Notes: generated by a model from the sequence alone, not told the origin. Positions 27,408 to 37,900 are shown, counted from the first letter of the stretch. The stretch is DNA of 64,000 nucleotides from Kordiimonas gwangyangensis DSM 19435 = JCM 12864 (GCF_000375545.1 NZ_AQXF01000005.1:384714-448713), one strand, 5' to 3'. Translations and numbers: made by a program.

Positions 27408-27439
27408 ATTCTACACCTTGTAGGTAACTACAGGGTCAA
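27408..27439 (-). promoter_or_regulatory. MerR-type promoter of the merR-permease operon
   Basis: On the minus strand, -35 TTGACC (27434-27439) and -10 TAGAAT (27408-27413) are separated by 20 bp instead of 17. The inverted repeat ACCTTGTAG-N4-CTACAGGGT (27415-27436) fills the spacer, with eight of nine pairs matched. This is the classic geometry of MerR-family activated promoters, and the sequence resembles PbrR/CadR operators. Confidence 0.88.
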
Positions 27440-27443
27440 TAGG

Positions 27444-30400
27444 TTATCTTTTGGCCCTCGCCTGCCGCCACAAATAGAAGATAACCGGGATAGCGATGAG
27501 CGACAGGATGGTCGCCGTCACCATGCCACCAACCATGGGCGCGGCAATACGCTGCATGACCTCAGAGCCCGTGCCTTCACCGCGCATGATGGGCACAAGG
27601 CCCGCAATCACGGTGATCACGGTCATGAGAATGGGGCGCAGGCGCAAGAGCGCCCCGTCCATCACCATGGCCTTGATGTCATACTCCTCGCCATACTTGG
27701 CCTTGTAGTGTTTCTCGCTGCCATGCAGGAACACCAGCATCACCACAGCCGTCTCCACCGCCACACCGGCAAGCGCGATAAGCCCTACCACCACAGCGAC
27801 AGACAGGTTGAAGCCCATCAGATGCAGGAACCAGAAACTGCCGGTCAAAGCCAGAGGTAGCGACAGCATCACAATCGCCACATCACCCAGATGACGGAAC
27901 ACCATGAAGAGCAAGAGCGCGATAACCGCGAGGGTGATCGGCACAATCACCTGCAAGCGTTCGGTCGCGCGCTCAATAAACTCATATTGGCCGGACCAAT
28001 GCAGCGTATAGCCCGTGGGCAGATCAAGCCCCGCGTCCACCACCGCTTTGGCGCGTTTCACATAGCCGCCCACGTCAGGGTCATTGATATCAATATAGAC
28101 CCAGCCGCCGGGACGGGCGTTTTCGCTCCTGATCATGCCGGGGCCGTCCTCTACGCGGATGGTGGCGAGTTCACCAAGCGGCACATGCGCGCCGGATTTG
28201 GTCACCACCGGCAGGCGTTCAAGCACCGCCGGTGTCATACGGTCCGCTTGCGGGAAACGCATGTTGATGGGGTAGCGCTCCAGCCCTTCGGTGCTGGTGC
28301 CGATGTTGGCACCGCCGATGCCGAAGCGTACCACTTCCTGCACGTCCGCGACCGACATGCCGTAGCGCGCGGCCTCTTCCCGCTTCACGTCCACGTCCAG
28401 ATAACGGCCACCCACAACACGCTCAGCGTAAACAGACGCTGTGCCCTCCAGCGGCGTGAGGAGTGCCTCAAGCTCGCCGCCGATCTTGTTGATCACCTCA
28501 AGGTCCGCACCTGCGATCTTGATGCCGATGGGGGTTTTGATCCCCGTCGCCAGCATGTCGATCCGGTTCTTGATCGGCATGACCCACAGGTTTGTCAGCC
28601 CCGGCATTTGCACGGTTGCGTTCAACTCGGCTTTGATATCCGCGAGCGTCACACCCTCACGCCATTCCGCACGCGGCTTCAGTTGCACAACGGTTTCAAT
28701 CATCGTGAGCGGCGCGGGGTCAGTGGCCGAGCCCGCACGCCCCACCTTGCCGTGCGCGGTTTTCACTTCCGGCACGGTCATGATCATCTTGTTGGTCTGC
28801 TGCAAAATCTCCCGCGCTTTGCCGACAGACACACCCGGGAAAGCAGACGGCATGAACAGAAGGTCACCTTCATTGAGGTCCGGCATGAATTCGCTGCCGA
28901 GTTTTGACAGCGGCACAATGCCAGACACCGCCGCCGCAAGCGCCAACATCAGGATGGTTTTCGGGAACCGAAGCGACAGGCGCAGCACCGGGCGGTAAAG
29001 CGCCAGCATGAGGCGGTTGATCGGGTTCGCGGTCTCCGGCCGCATGCGGCCACGGATGAGGTAGCCCATCAGCACCGGCACAAGGGTGACGGACAGGATC
29101 GCCGCGCCCGCCATCGCGTAGGTTTTGGTGAAGGCCAGCGGGGCGAACATGCGCCCTTCCTGCGCCTCAAGCGCAAACACCGGCACAAAACTGACGGTGA
29201 TGATGAGGAGAGAGAAGAAAAGTGCAGGCCCCACCTCGGTGCATACGTCTGTCACAATCTGCCAACGGTTTTCCTTGGTGATAGCCTCTTCTTCAAGCCT
29301 GCGATGCAGGGCCTCGACCATCACAATGGCCGCATCGACCATCGCGCCAATGGCAATGGCGATACCACCCAGCGACATGATATCCGCGTTGATTCCCTGC
29401 GTGCGCATGACAAGGAATGCCGCCAGCACCCCCAAGGGGAGCGTGAGGATAATAATGAAGGCCGAGCGGATGTGCAGCAGGAACAGGGCGCACGCCAGTG
29501 CCACCACGATAAATTCTTCGGTCAGCTTTTCCTTCAGGTTATCAATCGCGCGCAGGATGAGGCCGGAACGGTCGTAGGTCTCGACAATCTCAACCCCTTC
29601 CGGCAGGCCGGCCTTGAGGGCATTTAGTTTCTCTTTCACCCGCTCGATGGTGCCGAGCGCATTTTCCCCCATGCGCATGATGATGACACCACCCACCACC
29701 TCACCTTCACCGTTCAGCTCGCCCACGCCGCGGCGCATCTCAGGGCCAAAGGCGATGGTGGCAATGTCCCGAAGCATCAGCGGTGTGCCGTTAGAGAGCC
29801 GTCCGACAGGGATGGCCTCAAGGTCACCAAGGCTTTTCACATAACCACGCGCGCGGATCATATATTCCGCTTCCGCCATCTCGATGACCGACCCGCCAAC
29901 TTCGGCGTTACCTGCCATAATAGCCTGCCGCACGTTCGCGAGCGTCAGGCCATAGGCACGCATCTGGTCGGGGTCGAGCGTCACCTGATACTGCCGCACC
30001 ATGCCGCCGATGGTCGCCACTTCGGCAACACCGGGCACCGACTGCAGCTCAAATTTCAAAAACCAGTTTTGCAGGCTGGTGAGGTCAGCGGTGTCATGCG
30101 CGCTGGTGCGGTCAACCAGCGCATACTGGTACACCCAGCCAATGCCCGTGGCATCGGGCCCGAGCGAGGGCTGCACACCAGACGGCAGGCTTGCTGAAAC
30201 CTGATTGAGATACTCAAGCACCCTTGAGCGCGCCCAGTAAAGGTCCGTACCTTCTTCGAACAGCACATAAACATAGCTGTCACCAAAGAAGGAATAGCCC
30301 CGCACCGTTGTTGCCTTCGGCACCGCCATCAGCGCTGTCGTCAGCGGATAGGTGACCTGGTCCTCCACCACCCGCGGCGCCTGGCCGGGGTATGATGTCT

Positions 30401-30548
30401 TCACAATCACCTGCACGTCCGACAGGTCAGGGATGGCATCAAGCGGTGTGTTCTTGACCGCAACGAAACCAAGTCCGGTCAAAAGGGCCGCAAAAGCCAG
30501 CACCAGAAACCGGTTGCCAAGCGACCAGCGAATAAGCCCGGCAATCAT
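27444..30548 (-). CDS. cusA: Heavy-metal efflux RND transporter, CusA/SilA type
   Basis: A 1034-residue inner-membrane RND pump with twelve predicted helices and two large periplasmic loops, the normal length. The TM4 motif GAMVDAAIVMVEA is that of the monovalent-cation (Cu+/Ag+) subgroup. Met residues in PLTMIETVVQLK and NRIDMLATG fall in the periplasmic region that carries the CusA metal relay; exact equivalence needs alignment. It overlaps cusB by four bases. No outer-membrane cusC gene is present, so an external TolC/CusC-like channel is needed. Confidence 0.95.
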   Translation of the reverse strand: MIAGLIRWSLGNRFLVLAFAALLTGLGFVAVKNTPLDAIPDLSDVQVIVKTSYPGQAPRVVEDQVTYPLTTALMAVPKATTVRGYSFFGDSYVYVLFEEGTDLYWARSRVLEYLNQVSASLPSGVQPSLGPDATGIGWVYQYALVDRTSAHDTADLTSLQNWFLKFELQSVPGVAEVATIGGMVRQYQVTLDPDQMRAYGLTLANVRQAIMAGNAEVGGSVIEMAEAEYMIRARGYVKSLGDLEAIPVGRLSNGTPLMLRDIATIAFGPEMRRGVGELNGEGEVVGGVIIMRMGENALGTIERVKEKLNALKAGLPEGVEIVETYDRSGLILRAIDNLKEKLTEEFIVVALACALFLLHIRSAFIIILTLPLGVLAAFLVMRTQGINADIMSLGGIAIAIGAMVDAAIVMVEALHRRLEEEAITKENRWQIVTDVCTEVGPALFFSLLIITVSFVPVFALEAQEGRMFAPLAFTKTYAMAGAAILSVTLVPVLMGYLIRGRMRPETANPINRLMLALYRPVLRLSLRFPKTILMLALAAAVSGIVPLSKLGSEFMPDLNEGDLLFMPSAFPGVSVGKAREILQQTNKMIMTVPEVKTAHGKVGRAGSATDPAPLTMIETVVQLKPRAEWREGVTLADIKAELNATVQMPGLTNLWVMPIKNRIDMLATGIKTPIGIKIAGADLEVINKIGGELEALLTPLEGTASVYAERVVGGRYLDVDVKREEAARYGMSVADVQEVVRFGIGGANIGTSTEGLERYPINMRFPQADRMTPAVLERLPVVTKSGAHVPLGELATIRVEDGPGMIRSENARPGGWVYIDINDPDVGGYVKRAKAVVDAGLDLPTGYTLHWSGQYEFIERATERLQVIVPITLAVIALLLFMVFRHLGDVAIVMLSLPLALTGSFWFLHLMGFNLSVAVVVGLIALAGVAVETAVVMLVFLHGSEKHYKAKYGEEYDIKAMVMDGALLRLRPILMTVITVIAGLVPIMRGEGTGSEVMQRIAAPMVGGMVTATILSLIAIPVIFYLWRQARAKR

Positions 30549-32053
30549 TCCCCGGCCTCCAGCACGTCGAAGGCGGTGATGGTGAAGCGCATGCCGTCAC
30601 GGCTGACCGTGAAGCGGATACGCGCACCTTCAAGGCCACCTGTTAGCACCACGTCCTCACCCACAGGGAAGTCCATGGTCATGCCCATCATACCGAAGTT
30701 CTCCATCGGCCCATGGCTGATGTTCAGCTTGCGGGCTTCAAGGTCCACCGCGTTCACGGTGCCTTCGACCGTATCGGTATCGGCCTCGCCCATATCCATG
30801 GACATATCCATGTCGTCCGCTGCCTCATCCTCGCCCAGCATGCGCATTTTCGCACCCTGGAAGCTGGTCTCGGAATCGATCATGAACTGGCCGCGCACCA
30901 CAACAGCGTCGCCTTCCTGCACACCTTCCGTGATCACGGTGCGCTCACCCACTTCGGCGCCGAGCGCAACCTCCGTGGGGCGGAAACGGCCTTCACCTTC
31001 CGCCACCAGCACATGCGCACCGTGGCCGAGGCGGATAACGGCACTTGTGGGCACCGTCAGCGCATCAGCAATCGGCGCACGCGCGATGTTGGCGCGCGCA
31101 TACATGCCGTTCAGGAAGGCCTCATCGGGGTTCGCAACCACAATACGCACGCGGCTGGTGCGGGTCATGGTATCAAGGGTGGGGTAGATATAATCCACCT
31201 TGGCGCTCACGCCCGCGCCGCCATCCATCGGGGTGATGGTGACATCCGCCCCTTTTTTCACAAGCGGCGTATCAGCCTCAAACACATTGGCGATCAGCCA
31301 CATGGGGTCAAGCTCCGTGATGCTCATCGCTGGCACACCCACATTGATGCGGTCGCCGTCGCCAATGTTCATCTGGTGGATAACGCCCGCGCGCGGCGCA
31401 CGGATGGTCAGCAGCGGCTTGAGGTTCTTGCGACCCTTGAGGGCATTAATGTCCTCATCCGTCAAGCCAAGGCCGCGCAGCCGTTCCACAGCACCGTCCA
31501 GATACTGTTTCTGCCCGGTCTCCATCGCCTGGATATAATCGGCCTGTGCGGCCAGCAGTTCGGGCGCATAAACGTCAAACAGCGGCTGGCCTTCGTTTAC
31601 TGGCTCGCCCACGGCGCGCACATACAGTTTCTCCACCCAGCCGGCGGCGCGTACATGCACATGTTCCATGCGCCGTTCGTCATAGGTGAACTGGCCGATG
31701 GTGGCAATTTCGGGTGTCAGGGTTTCGCGCTTCACCGGCGCGGTTTTCACCCCGATGCTGGCGGCAAGGCGGGGGTCAATCTCCACACCGTTATAACCGC
31801 TTTGTTCCTCGCCCTTGTAAACGGGAATCAGGTCCATCCCCATGGGGGATTTGCCGGGGCCGTCACGCCGGTAGCTCGGGTCCATCGGCGCGACCCAGTA
31901 GAGGATTTCTTTCTCAACTGCTGTGGTATTCGCGCGCTCGGAAGCCGCGCCATTATCTGTCAGCACACCGTCAAGCGCGCCGCTCATATAAAGCGCACCA
32001 ACACCAAGAATGGCGAGAATTGCCCCGGTTGCGAGGCCTTGCATGAATTTCAT
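30545..32053 (-). CDS. cusB: Efflux periplasmic adaptor CusB with fused CusF-like domain
   Basis: A 502-residue adaptor linking CusA to an outer-membrane channel. After an N-terminal anchor there is a heavy-metal-binding segment (YWVAPMDPSYRRDGPGKSPM), then the barrel-sandwich and beta-barrel domains. A Met/Asp linker (DMDMSMDMGEAD) leads to a C-terminal domain of about 75 residues resembling the copper chaperone CusF (LNISHGPMENFGMMGMTMDF). That domain keeps His and Met-Thr-Met, but the Trp of CusF is replaced. AGGTGA precedes the ATG. It follows the small Cys/Met-rich gene by 61 bases. Confidence 0.93.
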   Translation of the reverse strand: MKFMQGLATGAILAILGVGALYMSGALDGVLTDNGAASERANTTAVEKEILYWVAPMDPSYRRDGPGKSPMGMDLIPVYKGEEQSGYNGVEIDPRLAASIGVKTAPVKRETLTPEIATIGQFTYDERRMEHVHVRAAGWVEKLYVRAVGEPVNEGQPLFDVYAPELLAAQADYIQAMETGQKQYLDGAVERLRGLGLTDEDINALKGRKNLKPLLTIRAPRAGVIHQMNIGDGDRINVGVPAMSITELDPMWLIANVFEADTPLVKKGADVTITPMDGGAGVSAKVDYIYPTLDTMTRTSRVRIVVANPDEAFLNGMYARANIARAPIADALTVPTSAVIRLGHGAHVLVAEGEGRFRPTEVALGAEVGERTVITEGVQEGDAVVVRGQFMIDSETSFQGAKMRMLGEDEAADDMDMSMDMGEADTDTVEGTVNAVDLEARKLNISHGPMENFGMMGMTMDFPVGEDVVLTGGLEGARIRFTVSRDGMRFTITAFDVLEAGE

Positions 32054-32114
32054 TTTGTATCACCTAACCGTCTTGAACCAAGCAGGCACACGTGTGACCT
32101 GCGCGAACAGAAGG

Positions 32115-32468
32115 TCAGGCGTTGGGTGGTGGAGGAATATAGTCCGGCGTGCGGCCTTCAGCGGTCACTGCTTCAAAGCTGCGCGGCTGGTTTTCCGTGA
32201 AAGTGGCGAGGGCTTCAATGCTGCCAAGGTCGGCCATCACAGGGCCGCTTGCCATGTCCTTGCAGCAGTTGTCTGCCTTCACATCTGCCGGGTCGCCCAT
32301 GGCGTCGCTATGGCACGGCATGTCCATGCCTGCGATCATGGCTTGTTGCATGGCCGCGCGCATTTCAGGGGCGCAGCACCCGGCCTGATCGGCAGATGCG
32401 GCGATGCCTTGCCCAAGGAAGGCAACAACAATGAGCGCAAGGCCCAGCATATGTTTCACGCGGTTCAT
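32115..32468 (-). CDS. Small exported Cys/Met-rich protein at head of the copper efflux operon
   Basis: A 117-residue protein with a signal peptide (HMLGLALIVVAFLGQGIAAS). The mature part carries paired cysteines and methionines (AGCCAPEM, GMDMPCHSDAMG, NCCKDMASG), suggesting metal binding, and a proline-rich tail (DYIPPPPNA). I do not recognise a named family; similar small proteins occur in copper-resistance operons. It lies first in the operon, before cusB. The ATG at 32468 is only seven bases from the -10 of a MerR-type promoter, so its mRNA may be leaderless. Confidence 0.72.
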   Translation of the reverse strand: MNRVKHMLGLALIVVAFLGQGIAASADQAGCCAPEMRAAMQQAMIAGMDMPCHSDAMGDPADVKADNCCKDMASGPVMADLGSIEALATFTENQPRSFEAVTAEGRTPDYIPPPPNA

Positions 32469-32475
32469 GGCCGCC

Positions 32476-32506
32476 ACTATAAGGTTTGACCATAGTCCGG
32501 GGTCAA
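32476..32506 (-). promoter_or_regulatory. MerR-type promoter of the cus operon
   Basis: On the minus strand, -35 TTGACC (32501-32506) and -10 TATAGT (32476-32481) have a 19-bp spacer. A perfect inverted repeat TTGACC-N9-GGTCAA (32486-32506) overlaps the -35 and spacer. This is the layout bound and untwisted by MerR/CueR-family activators. It would drive the small protein, cusB and cusA. Confidence 0.82.
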
Positions 32507-32582
32507 GCAGATTATGATCAAGGCTTGGTGAGGTCGTCGTGCGTTCTGTTCCGCCCGTCTTGACTCTTTGCTCCAATTATGA

Positions 32583-32597
32583 GAACAAATAGGGAAC
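32583..32597 (+). promoter_or_regulatory. LexA (SOS) box upstream of imuA
   Basis: GAAC-N7-GAAC, the alphaproteobacterial LexA operator in direct-repeat form, lies 41 bases before the imuA GTG. This predicts DNA-damage induction of the three downstream genes. Confidence 0.88.
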
Positions 32598-32637
32598 AAA
32601 TAACATCCCGAGTCACGACAGTATCTGAGGCAAAACC

Positions 32638-33459
32638 GTGCACAATCTGGCGCAAAACGATAACCTGCCAACCGCCCAGAAGGCGGCAAAAACGTACGGA
32701 AAAACCAACCCAAAAGCAGCACTGCTGCAAACGCTCCGCCAGACGGTGAGCAAACTTGAAGCCCGGCCGGACGCCTACGCCCTGCCGGAGGTGGAGAAAC
32801 AAGAAGAACATCAGGAAGTTACAAGCGAACGACCCGATTTTCCCGCTGGTTGGGCGCATGAAGTATGGGCTGAACGGCCCGATGATTTCACCCCGGCCAT
32901 GGCCTATGCGCTGGCAGGGCTCGGGGCCAGCGACGGCACCATATTGTGGGTCACAAGCCCGCGCATGGTGCAGGAACATGGCCTGCCCTATGGCCCCGGC
33001 CTCAAGCGTTTCGGCATTGACCCCGCCCGGCTTGTCATCGTGCGGGCCGGGAGCCGGCTTGACGCCCTGTGGGCGGTCGAGGAAGGCCTGAAGTCCCAGA
33101 AGCTCGCCGCCGTGGTGGGGGAAGTGGAGGGCATTGACCTCACGGAAAGTCGCCGCCTGTCGCTCACCACGCGGGAGCGCATGACGCGCTGCATCCTTAT
33201 TCTGCGCAGTGAAAAGGCCCCCTCAAGCGCGTCCTATAGCCGGGTAGCGCTGCGGGCGCAGGCGAGCGAGCCACCGCATTTCGCGGCGCAAGCCCCGGGG
33301 GAAAGCCGCGCCCACGCAAATCTTGTCAAACACCGGGGCGGCAAACGCCCCCATGATCATGTTCTGGAGTGGACCCATGCGCCGGATAGTTTCCCTGTGG
33401 CTGCCCCAATGGCCGATCGACCGCTACAACCGCGCGAACAACAACACGCAGCAGGCTGA
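32638..33459 (+). CDS. imuA: ImuA, SOS mutagenesis accessory protein
   Basis: A 273-residue protein of the RecA-like ImuA/SulA-related group. The central part shows the family pattern (YALAGLGASDGTILWVTSP, LVIVRAGSRLDALWAVEEGL, VVGEVEGIDLTESRRL). GTG at 32638 is used, with GAGG eight bases upstream. It works with ImuB and DnaE2 in translesion synthesis. The gene overlaps imuB by 83 bases, and the operon has a LexA box. Confidence 0.9.
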   Translation: MHNLAQNDNLPTAQKAAKTYGKTNPKAALLQTLRQTVSKLEARPDAYALPEVEKQEEHQEVTSERPDFPAGWAHEVWAERPDDFTPAMAYALAGLGASDGTILWVTSPRMVQEHGLPYGPGLKRFGIDPARLVIVRAGSRLDALWAVEEGLKSQKLAAVVGEVEGIDLTESRRLSLTTRERMTRCILILRSEKAPSSASYSRVALRAQASEPPHFAAQAPGESRAHANLVKHRGGKRPHDHVLEWTHAPDSFPVAAPMADRPLQPREQQHAAG

Positions 33460-34948
33460 GACTGTCTTCGCACTGACAGAAACCGCGCAGCAGACCCAGC
33501 GCCTCTATGCCGTGGGGCCACATGCCCGTGCGCTCGGCCTCACGGCGGGCATGACACTTGCCGAAGCCCGCGCCATCCACCCGCCCATCCTGACGGACGC
33601 TGCGAACCCGGCAGCGGACGCAGCAGCGCTTGAAGCCCTAGCGCGTTATCTGGTGCGCTATACCCCGCTCGTGGCGCTTGATAGCCGCGACGGAATCCTC
33701 ATGGACGTGACCGGTTGCCCGCATCTGTTCGGCGGCGAACAAGCCATGCTCGCTGACATCAAGAACCGCCTTGCCCGCGCGGGCATCACCGCCTGCGCCG
33801 CCATGGCAGAAACCGTGGGCGCGGCATGGGCGCTGGCGCGCTACAAGACGGACAATCGGGCGGGCAGCATTATCGACAAGGGCACCAGCCTTGCAGCGAT
33901 CAGCCCCCTGCCCGTGCGTGCGCTGAGGCTCGATGACGCAACATCGCTGATGCTGAACCGCCTTGGCCTCAAGACCATCGGCAATATCAGCGAATTGCCC
34001 CGCGCGGCGCTTGCCCGGCGGTTTCGCGGCAACCCGGCGAAGGCAGTGACGGAACTGCTGGAACGGCTCGATCAGGCTATCGGGCGGCGGGACGAGCCCA
34101 TCAACCCCTTAACACCGCTGCCGGAATGGCAGGTCAAACAGGCCTTCATGGAACCCGCCCAACACCTTGAACAGGTGGAGCTTGCGCTCGCGGCGCTCGT
34201 GGATGACCTCTGCCTCGTACTGGCGGAAGGGGAACGCGGCGCACGGCGTCTGCGACTGGATGCCTACCGGGTCGACGGCACGGTGCAAAGCCTGCTTGTT
34301 GGCCTTACCCGCCCAAGCCGGGACAAGGCGCATATGCTGCGCCTGTTCAATGAGAAACTCGCGGGCCTTGAGGCCGGATTCGGCTTTGACCTCCTCACCC
34401 TCTCGGCGCTCGAGAGCGAACGCCTGATGCCCGCGCAGGTGGGAGACCTACGGCAAGAAGAAGCGCATTCCACCGCGCTTCTGATGGACCGGCTGGCTGC
34501 GCGGCTTGGCCCCGGCGCGGTGCTCAGGCTCAGGCATAACGCCAGCCACCTGCCCGAGCGTGCACAAACCGTCACCACCCAAGGCAGCCGGACTTTAGAC
34601 GCGGATGAGCTGGGCTGGGACCACTGCCCCACTACCACCGCACCGCGCCCCTTGCGCCTGCTGCCGCGCCCCGAGCCGGTGGATGTACTCTCCGCCGTGC
34701 CGGAAGGTGCACCCCGCAGCTTTCGCTGGCGCCGGGTTGAACACCGCGTGGTGCGCGCCGAAGGGCCGGAGCGCATTGCCAACGAATGGTGGACACAGGC
34801 GGATGACCGTACGCGGGACTATTACCGCGTGGAAGTGACAGGCGGCAGCCGCTTCTGGCTGTTCCGGCGCGGGCTTTATGCCGTACCCGGCGTGCGCGGG
34901 GGTGAAAGCGAACTGCCGGACTGGTTCCTGCACGGTTTTTTTGCCTGA
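33377..34948 (+). CDS. imuB: ImuB, inactive Y-family polymerase homologue
   Basis: A 523-residue Y-family-like protein. ATG at 33377 follows GGAGTGG and gives the family start MRRIVSLWLPQWPIDR, in which the catalytic acidic residues of DinB are absent, as is typical of ImuB. The palm and little-finger-like regions continue (LMDVTGCPHLFGGEQAMLAD, LPRAALARRFRGNPAKAVTE). Known ImuB proteins act as a hub binding the beta clamp, ImuA and DnaE2. Ten bases separate it from dnaE2. Confidence 0.93.
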   Translation: MRRIVSLWLPQWPIDRYNRANNNTQQAETVFALTETAQQTQRLYAVGPHARALGLTAGMTLAEARAIHPPILTDAANPAADAAALEALARYLVRYTPLVALDSRDGILMDVTGCPHLFGGEQAMLADIKNRLARAGITACAAMAETVGAAWALARYKTDNRAGSIIDKGTSLAAISPLPVRALRLDDATSLMLNRLGLKTIGNISELPRAALARRFRGNPAKAVTELLERLDQAIGRRDEPINPLTPLPEWQVKQAFMEPAQHLEQVELALAALVDDLCLVLAEGERGARRLRLDAYRVDGTVQSLLVGLTRPSRDKAHMLRLFNEKLAGLEAGFGFDLLTLSALESERLMPAQVGDLRQEEAHSTALLMDRLAARLGPGAVLRLRHNASHLPERAQTVTTQGSRTLDADELGWDHCPTTTAPRPLRLLPRPEPVDVLSAVPEGAPRSFRWRRVEHRVVRAEGPERIANEWWTQADDRTRDYYRVEVTGGSRFWLFRRGLYAVPGVRGGESELPDWFLHGFFA

Positions 34949-34958
34949 AGGGCTGCCA

Positions 34959-37900
34959 ATGTACGCCGAACTTCAGGTTAGCAGCAATTTCAGCTTCCTT
35001 CGCGGTGCTTCCCACGCTGATGAGCTGGTGATTTACGCCAAAATGCACGGCATCAAGGCCATGGCAATCACCGACCGCAACACACTTGCAGGCATCGTAC
35101 GCGGCCATGTGGCGGCGAAGGAACACGACCTCAAGTTCATTCCCGCCGTGCGGCTTGACCTGATGGCAGGCAAGGTGCGGGAGGTGGACGCCTTTGCGGT
35201 GCCGGACGGCATCTCCCTACTGGCCTACCCTACGGACCGCGCGGCTTATGCCCGGCTGACCACGCTTCTCACCACCGGAAACCGCCGCGCCGCCAAAGGC
35301 CACTGCCAGTTGTGGCTTGAAGATGTGGCATCTCACGCTGAAGGCATCCAGTTCGCGCTGCTGCCAGAAACCGTCACAGGCGACCTCGCCACCTTCATCC
35401 CTCACCTGCAGGATACACTCGGCAAGACCATCTACCTCACCGCCACCCACCGCTATCAGGGGCAGGACCGGCAGCGCATCCACTGGCTGGACCATATCGC
35501 GCGCCACACCGGCGCGAAGCTCCTCGCCACCAATGATGTGCTTTATCACGCACCCGCGCGCCGGGTGATGGCGGACGTGCTGGCCTGCGTGCGGAAGCAT
35601 ACAAATATCGACCGCGCCGGGTACCTCGCAGCACAGAATGCGGAACGTTTCCTCAAGCCGCCGTCTGAGATGCTGCGACTGTTTGAGGGGTTTGAGCATG
35701 CAGTGGCGAACACGCTTGCGCTGGCGGACAGTTGCATCTTCTCGCTGGATGAACTGCGCTACAATTACCCGCGCGAACAAACGCCCGAAGGCATAGACCC
35801 GCAAGCGCACCTTGAAACCCTCGCCCGCGCCGGGATGGAGAAACGTTTCCCACAAGGTGTGCCGGTGCGCGAAGCCGAAACGCTGGAGCGTGAGCTGGCC
35901 ATCGTCGCGCAGAAAAACTATGCGCCCTATTTCCTTACCGTGCATGACATTGTGCATTATGCCCGCGCGCACAAAATCCTCTGTCAGGGTCGCGGTTCGG
36001 CGGCCAATTCGATCATCTGTTACGCGCTCCATATCACCGACGTGGACCCCCTTGAGGTTGACCTGCTGTTCGAGCGTTTTGTCTCGGACGCGCGGGAGGA
36101 ACCGCCGGACATTGACGTGGATTTCGAGCATGAGCGCCGCGAGGAGGTGATCCAGTATATCTATGCGCGCTATGGCCGCCACCGTGCCGGGCTCGCGGCC
36201 ACCACCATCACCTACCGTATGCGCAGCGCCGTGCGCGACGTGGGCAAGGTGATGGGCCTGTCGGAAGACACCATCACCGCGCTTTCGGGCACAGTATGGG
36301 GTTCCTATGGCCGCGAGATCAGCGATGAACGGGTGCAGGAAGCCGGCTTTAATCCGGATGACATGCGCCTCAGGCAAACACTTGAGATCGCGCATGAACT
36401 TGTCGGTTTCCCGCGCCACCTGTCGCAGCATGTGGGCGGCTTTGTGCTGACGGAAAGCCCCTTGCATGAAATTGTGCCGATCCAGAACGCTGCGATGGCT
36501 GACCGCACGGTGATTGAATGGAACAAGGACGACCTTGATGCGCTCAATATCCTCAAGGTGGATGTGCTGTCCCTCGGCATGCTCACCTGCATCCGAAAAT
36601 CCTTTGAGTTACTCCGCACCCATCACGGCGTTGCGCTCACCCTGCATGATATCCCGAAGGATGACCGCGCGACCTATGAGATGACGCACAGGGCCGACAC
36701 CATCGGTGTCTTCCAGATCGAGAGCCGCGCGCAAATGAGCATGCTGCCGCGCCTCAGGCCCAATGTGTTTTATGACCTTGTGGTGCAGGTCGCCATCGTG
36801 CGCCCCGGCCCCATCCAGGGCAATATGGTGCACCCTTACCTCAAGCGCCGGCAAGGCAAGGAGCCCATCACGTTCCCGAGCCCCGCGCGCGAACATGGGG
36901 ACCCGGATGAGCTGAAAGCCGTGCTTGCCAAAACCTATGGCGTGCCACTCTTTCAGGAGCAGGCGATGAAAATCGCCATTGTGGCCGCGGGTTTCACCGC
37001 GGTGGAGGCAGACAAGCTCAGGCGCTCCATGGCGTCTTTCCGCAACCAGGGCACCATCCACAAGTTCGAGGAAAAATTCATCACCGGCATGACCAGTCGG
37101 GGCTATGAGCATGATTATGCCATGCGCTGTTTTGACCAGATCAAGGGCTTTGCCGACTATGGCTTCCCCGAGAGCCACGCTGCCGCCTTTGCCATGCTGG
37201 CCTATGCCTCCTCATGGCTGAAATGCCACTATCCGCATGTGTTCGCCTGCGCGCTCCTCAACTCCCAGCCCATGGGCTTTTATGCCCCTGCCCAGATTGT
37301 ACGCGACGCGCGCGAACACGGTGTTGAGGTGCGCGAAGTGGACATCAACAAAAGCGATTGGGACAGCACGCTTGAGCCTGCACCGGGTAACAAATGGGGC
37401 TTCGCCATGCGGCTGGGCATGCGGCAGATCAAAGGTGTGCGGGAAGACTGTGCAAAGGCAATTGAAGCCGCCCGCCTACGCCCGTATCTTGATGTAGAGG
37501 ACCTGCACGTCCGCACACGGCTGCCGGTCGCGCAGCTGGAAAAACTGGCGGAGGCTGACGCCTTCGGCTCCTGCGCGCTCGACCGCCGCGCCGCCCTTTG
37601 GCAGATCCGCGCACTCGCCGACACACCGAACCTGCCCCTCTTTACTCACGCAGAGACAAACGAACGCGGCACGGACCCACGAGTTACGTTGCCTGAAATG
37701 CCGCTCGCCGAGCATGTGGTGAATGACTATCAAACTCTCAGGCTATCCCTGAAGGCTCACCCGCTTTCCTTCCTCCGCCCCCTGTTCACGCACGAAGGGG
37801 CTGTGCGGGCCATCGATCTGCACAGCATGAAAGACGGCGACAGGCTGGTGATCGTGGGCCTTGTGTTGGTGCGCCAGCGCCCCGGCAGCGCCAAGGGCGT

